A stretch of 64,000 bases of DNA from Dendrocalamus latiflorus (taxonomy: Eukaryota; Streptophyta; Magnoliopsida; Poales; Poaceae), in assembly GCA_017311315.1 (NCBI GenBank), contig CM029654.1:3851382-3915381 (forward strand), read 5' to 3'. The number at the start of each line of letters is the position of its first letter. Position 1 is the first letter of the stretch. Below, piece by piece: positions 57,292 through 64,000 of the stretch. Position numbers and translations under genes: made by a program. The notes below the pieces were generated by a model. That model searched no databases and was not told the origin of the DNA. It saw nothing but the letters and a program-made list of their open reading frames with translations.

Positions 57292-57607
57292 TGTCAGCCG
57301 CCCTTGCTAATCTCTCAAATCTCTAGCTCTCGCTTCAAATGAAAATGCATACACAGGATGAGACAGATGTTTTGGTGCTGCGTTCACCTTACAAGCTGCA
57401 GCTTTTCTTTGTATATTAGACTCATATTTAAAGGGAAACTTCAAGAGCTAACAACAGCAGTTTGCACTGACGTGCCATCCCACGATCAGCACTAATGCCT
57501 TGCATTAACATGCTTCTAAAAACTAAAAACTGACCACTAACTGAAACTGAAAACAGTAATGCCATAATGGCTAACTAAGTAACTGGCGCAGGATTATTTC
57601 TCCAACA
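57292..57607 (-). repeat. 5' LTR of the copia element
   Basis: Direct partner of 54053-54369. In minus orientation this LTR is upstream of gag and contains the promoter region. Confidence 0.95.
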
Positions 57608-57612
57608 GAGAC

Positions 57613-59054
57613 AAGTTGGGCTTGCCTATTGATGTGCAAGAAACATAATAGTGGCCGAGCAGCGTTCGTGGAGGCCAAAGGCGCGCGGCAGGCTGCAGCG
57701 GCATGTAGGCCGAGAGACGTTGGCGGCAGGTGTTGGTGCCGATCGGCAGAGGCATGTGGGTGCGGCACGAGGAACAGCGCACGGGCAGCGTGGCCATAGG
57801 CGGCACGACCAAAGGCGGCATAGCCGAAGGTGGTGTGGCGCGCCTGGCAGGTAGCGGCAGCCAAGGGCGTGGGCAGTCGGCGGAGGCGGCCGGCCGTGGC
57901 GGTTCGGCGCGGCAGCTGGCCAGCACATGGCACGGGTGGCCATGGTAGCTCAGCGCGGTAGTCGGCCGGCGCATGGCGCGGGTGGCTGTGGCAGGCAACA
58001 ACGCAACACAGGTGGCGGCGGCCAAAGGTGACGACGGTCAGCCAGCGGCGACGGTGGTGGCCGAAGCAGCCAGACTGTTTTTTTTCACGATCACATGGTC
58101 GGCCGGTCAGATGCACAGCCGAATCACATGTTCGCACGATGGTTTTGTTGGGTCGTGTCGTGGAATGTGGTTGCCCAGTCGAACAGCGATTCACACCGCA
58201 AAAGGGCGAACGAATCTGTTTCTCTCGATCAAGCGAATCTCATGTTGTCTCTTGTCAATTCCAATTGGACCGTATCTGATTCATCTCTGTTCCACTTTGT
58301 AGATTTGCACGTAGCATTCGAGGGAACGATCGGACGGTTGTGCATCTCGGATCCTTCGTGCAACGCATCCACCGAGCATACTCAAAGCAAGTACCTTACG
58401 GAGTGACACAGACGGATGCACCCCTTACAACGTGATTACGTGAGACGCCAACATTTCCATAATGCTTCACTTCACCGATTGAAATTCAACCACCAAATCA
58501 TGATGCGATGCATGTGTGTTTTCATGGACCGAACTGCATTCAGACAACGAGAGGGCTGATGGACAGCAATTGTATGGGTTATTTAGACATGCCATTGTAC
58601 CGTCGCGTACAGTTAGGATGTAGGTCAGGATCAAAAACAAAACTAGCACGCAAACGCAAACGAGGCATGAACTACGTTACAATAAACAATGACCAATAAA
58701 ACAAATGCCGAGGTCCAACCCCGTAGACCTCAGCAAAGTGCAGATACAAAATGCCGCTGCAACTTAGTTCATACACTGGGGGCAAAAAACGAAAAATCTG
58801 GTGGTATACAGCGTTTTCGCAGCAAGGGTGGTTACCCATGTCCCGAATCTCCTTCCACCATGGCTCAGGACAACAGCCTCAGGGAAGAAAGCGATCTGAT
58901 TCTGCTCCAAGATCTGCACAGTACCAAAATCCATTAACTCTACAGTCTACGCTTATCAAAGATCAATGGTGAAACTGTTTCCGCTGATAAAGAAAGAAGT
59001 GGTCGCACCTGCAACCCTACATAGCTGGCAAACCCCAAACTGTGCGACAATTGT
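57613..59054. other. Intergenic; GC-rich block of unknown nature then gene 3' flank
   Basis: From about 57640 to 58080 the sequence is G+C-rich with degenerate GGCGGCA/GGCCGGC reiterations and low-complexity frames on both strands, resembling internal transposon sequence. From 58080 to 59054 no coding signal is seen. The last part is probably the 3' UTR of the coiled-coil gene. Confidence 0.4.
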
Positions 59055-62000
59055 CTACTTATCAGCATGTCGGCGCTTGTGTCTCCTGTGGCCATGGTTT
59101 GCGCTACCACCACGAGGGGATCTTTTCTGCTTTTTGGTGCTGCATGAGCAAAAGGTTTTCAAAGAAACGACAGATAATCAGTTCACATAAGGTCACAGTA
59201 GTAATTATTAGAATTAATATTAGGGTAGCTACAAAAATAAAGCAAACTAACCAGAAGGTTTCTACTAGAAGCCTGTATATAACATAGATAGGCAGAGCCA
59301 GCAAAGCAGAAGCCTGTAAAGAAAGATGGTATGCTTGTTAGATGGCCATTGGCCTTCAGTTTCTGGTTAAATTCTCCAGGAGTGCTTACCAGGAACCAAA
59401 CCAACTCCTTCGTCGCAAGTGATTTTGTTATCTCATGTTGGTGCAGGTAATCCAAGATGGTTGCTTGAGCCTAGAAAAGAGAAGTTGAGATTTTCGCACA
59501 TCTAAAATACAACTAGGAGTACACATCAGAAGAAGATCACAAGGTGCAAATGTCAACTACCTGACGGACTTGGAAAGGACCACAACCTAGTTTGGAAATG
59601 ATGTAACATAAAAACTATACATGTATAACTGCAGCTAAACATAGAACAGGAAACACATGAAACTCATGCAACTTGGGATGTTTATTCACTATTAATTGAC
59701 AATTGATATTTGTGTTTAACATATACATGGGTGTGCTTGTCTACTATTTGACACAGGATTATTCAACATTCAGAAATTATGTTTGTTTACTATTTGTCAC
59801 AGGTTCAATACGTAAAATCTTTGAAGGTCAGAGAACAGATATTGGTAATGAAATATTGACATGAATAAAAGCTGGCATATATTACAATTTTTAATGAAAA
59901 CACAAACCTGCCGATGGTATGTGGTTGCCGACTCAAGAAATGTCCCATACACATGAACTGCTCTTTTAGTATAGGGCTTAAGAGTTGTTCTAACTTTCTC
60001 AACATGTGGCTTTGTGACCTCAGCAACTTGATCAATATATGGTTTGGAGAACTTCTTGTATTCCTAAATCAATATAGTCAAATGAATACAAATCAATGAT
60101 GATATATAGCTACCACAATAACACCAAATAACCGTGATCAACCAAGTGCTGCCTTCGAAGGAAGAGATGTGCGGAATTATATAAATTCTTGAAATAGCAA
60201 GTGCTATAAGTACCTGGAAGTAGGGATCAGCAATCTCTTTAACTTTTACAACATGAGGTGTAACAGCATCCCTCGATGCCTCATAAACCTCCACTGATTT
60301 TGTCGAGACCTTCTGCACGTAAGGTTCTGTATTTTTCTTGAGCACAACCAATTTTTCCTTAACAGGAATCCATTTCTTCAAGAACGAAAAGTTATATTGT
60401 CAGTGAAAGATACATAAAAAAGGACTAAATTCGTAGGCATGATACGCTACCATCTTAGCAGTCTCCACATGTGGCTCTGCCCATTTCTTTGCCTGTGCTG
60501 ATTTTTCTGATGCCTGAAGCAATTTGATGCACAGACATATGTTAATGGTGGCGCTATTGAAGGAATGCATTTTGAAATTGAAACAAAAACAGTGTGATGA
60601 AGAGGCACCTTCTGCAAAAAACTGTCCATGGCAGGTTTTCCATGCTCTTTCCAGTGACCTGAAATCACCTCCTACACAAGATGGTGATGACAGTGATGAG
60701 AGAATGCTAGTAACTTAACAAATTTCACAGGTGCACATTTTATGGCTCCGCTGTTACCATATAGTGTGCAGACTGTGTTGCTAACCAAGGTGGCAACCAT
60801 GCTCCATGAACCTGGCAAAAAAGAATGAACACAATCGTAAAATTGTATTTTGCTGGCACAATCCCAATAAAAATACATTCATTCAGGGTATTAAAAGCAC
60901 GATAGGCAGTTACTTAGTTTAGAATAAATTGTCAGTTTCGTGTGATCATCAGAAGTTTCAATAATGCACTAGAAGTGACAGACAAAAGAAAAATGCCCAG
61001 GTGCATTTACAAGGCATGTGCAACTTCATCAGAGCTTCACCAGCTGGTCACATAACTCGCATTCGCAACTTAAGATTTGTTGAAACTTCTCTTTCTATTC
61101 AAAACTGATGTACTGCCATGAAATTGATGGAATGCAGTATGTTTACATATCAACAGCAAATACCATTTTGGGCAACCATAAGCATATTTGTGATTTAAAT
61201 CCATTTGTTCATGTACTAATTTGTGGCTAGCGGATAGAATGGGTCTCTTGTTACACAGTATGCTTGGCCTAACAAAGAAACATGTAGGTAAACAGACATC
61301 TTTGTAACAGGAATATTACTCGTGAGCAACCCTCTCTCCAAAACTAACAAAAGGACAACCAAAAAAGGAAGGAAGGACAAAGAAAAGGATCTTGAGAACA
61401 TGGTCAAAACATATTATCTTGTGAGAATAGAGTATTTGTGCTTAAAAAAATCAACAAGGTTTGCGGTTTGCCCTGTGAGATCATTGATATACTCCAAGAC
61501 CATGTTATCACATTATTGACATTGCTAAATTTGCATCAAGTTCAGATTAATAAAAACCGTTACAAGCAGCTACAGTGACAGGATATATCTTTACCTCTGT
61601 CAGCTGTTTTGACTTGGATGTTGCTTCTAACTGCACCCTCATCAATTCCTCCTACAGATACAAATGAACAAATACGGAACAAACGCATCATAGAACCACC
61701 AGAGGGAAGCAAACTGATGGTCATCAAACGTATCACAAACCTCAGCAACTTTAAGAGCACGTTCCGTGTTCTGAAGCTTGAGCTTTTGCTCATCATTTGC
61801 CTTTTGGAGCTACCAAAAAGAGAAATAAGAATAAGTCCATCCAAAATGTAACATGTTATATTTTGTTCAATGTTTTTTATCACACGGAGCCTACCCTAAC
61901 TTGTTTGGGACAAAAGACTTTGTTGTTGTTGTTTTTTATCACACGGGCCCTCAATATCACTGAAAATGTTAGTTAGAATTTTCACTTTTGAGTATAGGAT

Positions 62001-63934
62001 TAGCTCACCCAGTTTTTTTAAAAAAGATGGTCGTCTGCCAACTTTTGATGGGCTCGTAATAAAAGATGTCCATTTTAATAAAGCTCATTGCGCACGTGTT
62101 TACATTCTCACCAACAAAATAGAGAATTTAGCTGTCCCTAAGAAATGCACTACAGTTTTTTTGTGTGCGTGTGGAGGAGAGGAAAACCAAACTAAAATAG
62201 TTCAATAGTACAAAAGGCAATTATTTTGTACTTACTGCCTCAATTTTTGCGTTCAGCTCTTGGACCTTCTTCTCCGCATTGTTAGCCCTATTCTCCAGAG
62301 TTGCTCTTTTGCTACTTTGTGCTTCAACATTCTTCTTAAGCTTGTCAATCTAGAATAGAGAAGATAAGAAACCACAAGTTCCTAACGGGTATATTTTAAT
62401 TGTTCGTGAAATTTCATGCCCTTGGTCTCAAAAAAAAGAAAGGGAAAGAGCATCTTCTGGACCTGATTTTCAAGCTCAACTGCCCGTGCATTGGCCTTGC
62501 CTGCCTGCTCCTCAGCAGCTACAGACCCCTTTGCCTGTATATGGATAAGAAAGAAAGTGAAATTGTTTTTATGGGCACAAAGTAATGTTTCAGAGGTATC
62601 TCAGCATATTAGATTGCATACCTGGAGGGAAGCAATCTCGCTCTGCAGAGAAGCAATCTTCTGTGACTTCTCCTCGATCGCCTTCTCCAGCTTTGCGATG
62701 CCGTCATCCTTGCTCTTCAGTTCCTGGGATCGCTCTGCGATGCCTGACTCTGTAGGATGAAAACAATCAGACTCGTCACTACTTCGGTGACAACTAGAAA
62801 TTGCCAAACTTTTGGTCAAACTTGCTATGGAAGCAGTAGTACTACCAATTACCAAAGATATTACTTCCTACTACAAACACAATTAAACTCTTGGTAGTAC
62901 AAGCTTCTTCAGGCCATTATAAGTTTACAATTTCATATCAACCAAGGTTAGCTAATTTTTCCTCCATGAATTTAAGCTAGCCTAATAATTATGGCAAATA
63001 TTAAACGAAAAACCTCAAGTTTCACTCGCAGGCAGAAGCACAACAGAACTATTACACACTCGACCACTATAGTAAAAGAATGCCCCCAAAAAGGGTAACC
63101 TTTTGTAAAGTAACACAAAGCTTTAAGAAATATTTTATCATTTGCCCCATTTGATGATTTGCCCAACAATGTCTCACTGACATGTGAATCCAGTGAGACA
63201 TCATGAGACAAATCATCAAGTGAACACCAACTATGGGCCAAATGATCAAATCCCTCTTAACACAAAGTTTCAAAACATAACGAAACAATACATGCCTTCG
63301 CTGAAAATATACAAATTTTCCAAACAAAAAAAGGATAAAAATTACTCCAAGTAAAGCGCATGTCGGATCGAAATCAGCACCGTAGCAACCGGGAAAATCC
63401 CACAACAATAACATCAAGCCGCTTGATCAATCAAGCGCTGTGGCACCGAGCCACCCAAAAACACCGATCAATTCATCATGCAAGCACCGAAACCCCTAAC
63501 AAACGGATCCCGCACAGGCACAGCTCACCAAACAGCGCCAAATCCCACCTCATCGCATCGAATTGGCCCCTAAACCCCTCGCTTCACCGCAAAATCATCA
63601 ACCCAGCGAAACAGGACAAATTAACCTAGCTCTGAAGCACCGATTCAATCGGCCCCGTCCCCAGCCCAGCCCCCCAAAACCAAATCAAAACACCCGCACC
63701 CGCACCACCCTTCCGATTCAAACCGAGGCGAGACGGGCACTGACCTAAGGCGGAGATCCTATCCCTGAGCTGCCCCAGCTCGGCCCCGAGCGCCGCCGCC
63801 TCCGCAGCCTCCTTGGCCCCCGCGGCGATCTCCTCCGCCCCCACCGCGTCCACCACCTGCTCCACGTCGGCCGCGCCGGCGACGAGGGCCGCGGCGATCA
63901 CCAGCGCCACCAGGAGGAGCCTCGAGATCCTCAT
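59055..63934 (-). CDS. Coiled-coil secretory-pathway membrane protein (plant DNA repair ATPase-related/myosin-heavy-chain-like annotation)
   Basis: Function unknown; plant homologues are annotated only as coiled-coil or DNA repair ATPase-like. Fourteen exons join in frame: 63934-63745, 62749-62622, 62534-62463, 62349-62236, 61809-61741, 61651-61595, 60811-60758, 60671-60609, 60513-60451, 60375-60214, 60063-59908, 59470-59390, 59313-59252 and 59139-59055, giving 451 aa. MRISRLLLVALVIAAALVAGAA is a strong signal peptide; a second ATG seven codons upstream (63955) is possible. Residues about 30-200 are a heptad-rich coiled coil (IAERSQELKSKDDGIAKLEKAIEEKSQKIASLQ...). The middle contains VHGAWLPPWLA, then repeated P(Y/H)V/K-type elements (AEPHVETAK, TEPYVQKV, VTPHVVKV, ADPYFQ, SKPYIDQV, TKPHVEKV, LKPYTKR) spaced about 11-18 residues. 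Near the end ALLALPIYVIYRLLVETFW is a transmembrane helix, followed by a very basic tail (KKQKRSPRGG..HRRHKRRHADK). Inferred topology: luminal coil, single anchor, cytosolic basic tail. Confidence 0.88.
63121..63257. mobile_element. Foldback MULE-type MITE in intron 1 of the coiled-coil gene
   Basis: Flanked by TAACACAAAG (63111-63120 and 63258-63267). Outer arms TATCATTTGCCCC and GGGCCAAATGATCAAA are inverted. The centre is an imperfect palindrome around GTCTCACTGACATGTG...CCAGTGAGAC. Architecture and core resemble the MITE at 11290-11447, which suggests one family. Confidence 0.75.
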
Positions 63935-64000
63935 CCAGATCGCCCGTCTCTCCAACCCGCCGCCTCCTCGGAATCCAATCCAACCCGCGCCTTCGGTTCT

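Larger units (their letters stand above)
54053..57607 (-). mobile_element. Ty1-copia retrotransposon, complete ends, defective interior
   Basis: Two nearly identical LTRs (54053-54369, 317 bp; 57292-57607, 316 bp) with TGT...ACA borders (plus-strand view TGTCAGCC...CTCCAACA) are flanked by the 5-bp duplication GAGAC (54048-54052 and 57608-57612). Internal signals fit minus orientation: a primer-binding site complementary to initiator tRNA-Met (TGGTATCAGAGC read on the minus strand, 57279-57290) and a polypurine tract TTAGGGGGAGATT next to the left LTR. The two LTRs differ at only a handful of positions, so insertion is recent. Total 3,555 bp: gag, protease and integrase are present, reverse transcriptase and RNase H are missing, so it depends on another element. 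Confidence 0.95.

Noticed and set aside
1..64000. CRISPR arrays, operons, bacterial regulatory sites, rRNA or tRNA genes
   Set aside because: The window is plant nuclear DNA with spliced genes. No tRNA A/B box pair with a cloverleaf and no rRNA sequence was seen.

Overview
The window is plant nuclear DNA from a grass (Poaceae). A species of Oryza or a close relative is my best inference. This rests on gene content, GC-rich first exons, many short GT-AG introns, and a dense load of Tourist and Stowaway MITEs, MULEs, Helitrons, copia elements and LINEs. It holds six intact or nearly intact protein-coding loci separated by transposon-rich DNA. Exon coordinates were built by hand from reading frame and splice sites, and every predicted gene below closes in frame.

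Layout. 1-1.3 kb: GC-rich minisatellite and a broken hAT transposase tail. 2.7-5.5 kb: nuclear gene for organelle-type ribosomal protein bS16 (+). 6.7-8.2 kb: thaumatin-like gene with two in-frame TGA codons (+). 8.8-11.2 kb (5' region to about 13 kb): oxysterol-binding-protein-related gene (-) with a GC-AG intron. 13.5-18.8 kb: a Helitron carrying fragments of PEP carboxylase, an EXS-domain protein and a Trm11-type tRNA methyltransferase, followed at once by a second, 278-bp Helitron. 19-26.8 kb: decayed retrotransposons (copia on both strands, probable LINE). 26.8-28.4 kb: a hAT-type element with an 8-bp target duplication carrying the first exon of a glycyl-tRNA synthetase gene. 28.9-31.9 kb: a MULE with a 9-bp target duplication and a truncated MURA transposase.

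33.1-37.1 kb: SAM-dependent methyltransferase of the METTL13/EEF1A-KMT type (+). 38.4-41.7 kb: plastid FMN-binding split-barrel protein (+) with a solo LTR in an intron. 42.9-44.4 kb: a long-TIR MULE-like element ending about 100 bp before the start codon of SERRATE/ARS2 (44.5-51.1 kb, +). 51.8-53.6 kb: LINE remnant. 54.1-57.6 kb: young Ty1-copia insertion with nearly identical LTRs and a GAGAC target duplication but no reverse transcriptase. 59.1-63.9 kb: coiled-coil protein with a signal peptide and a C-terminal membrane anchor (-).

The genes do not form a pathway or cluster; each is an independent housekeeping or defence-type gene. The organised, unusual content is in the mobile elements: at least two transposons of different classes carry pieces of host genes, and several defined insertions sit in introns or next to start codons of the six loci.
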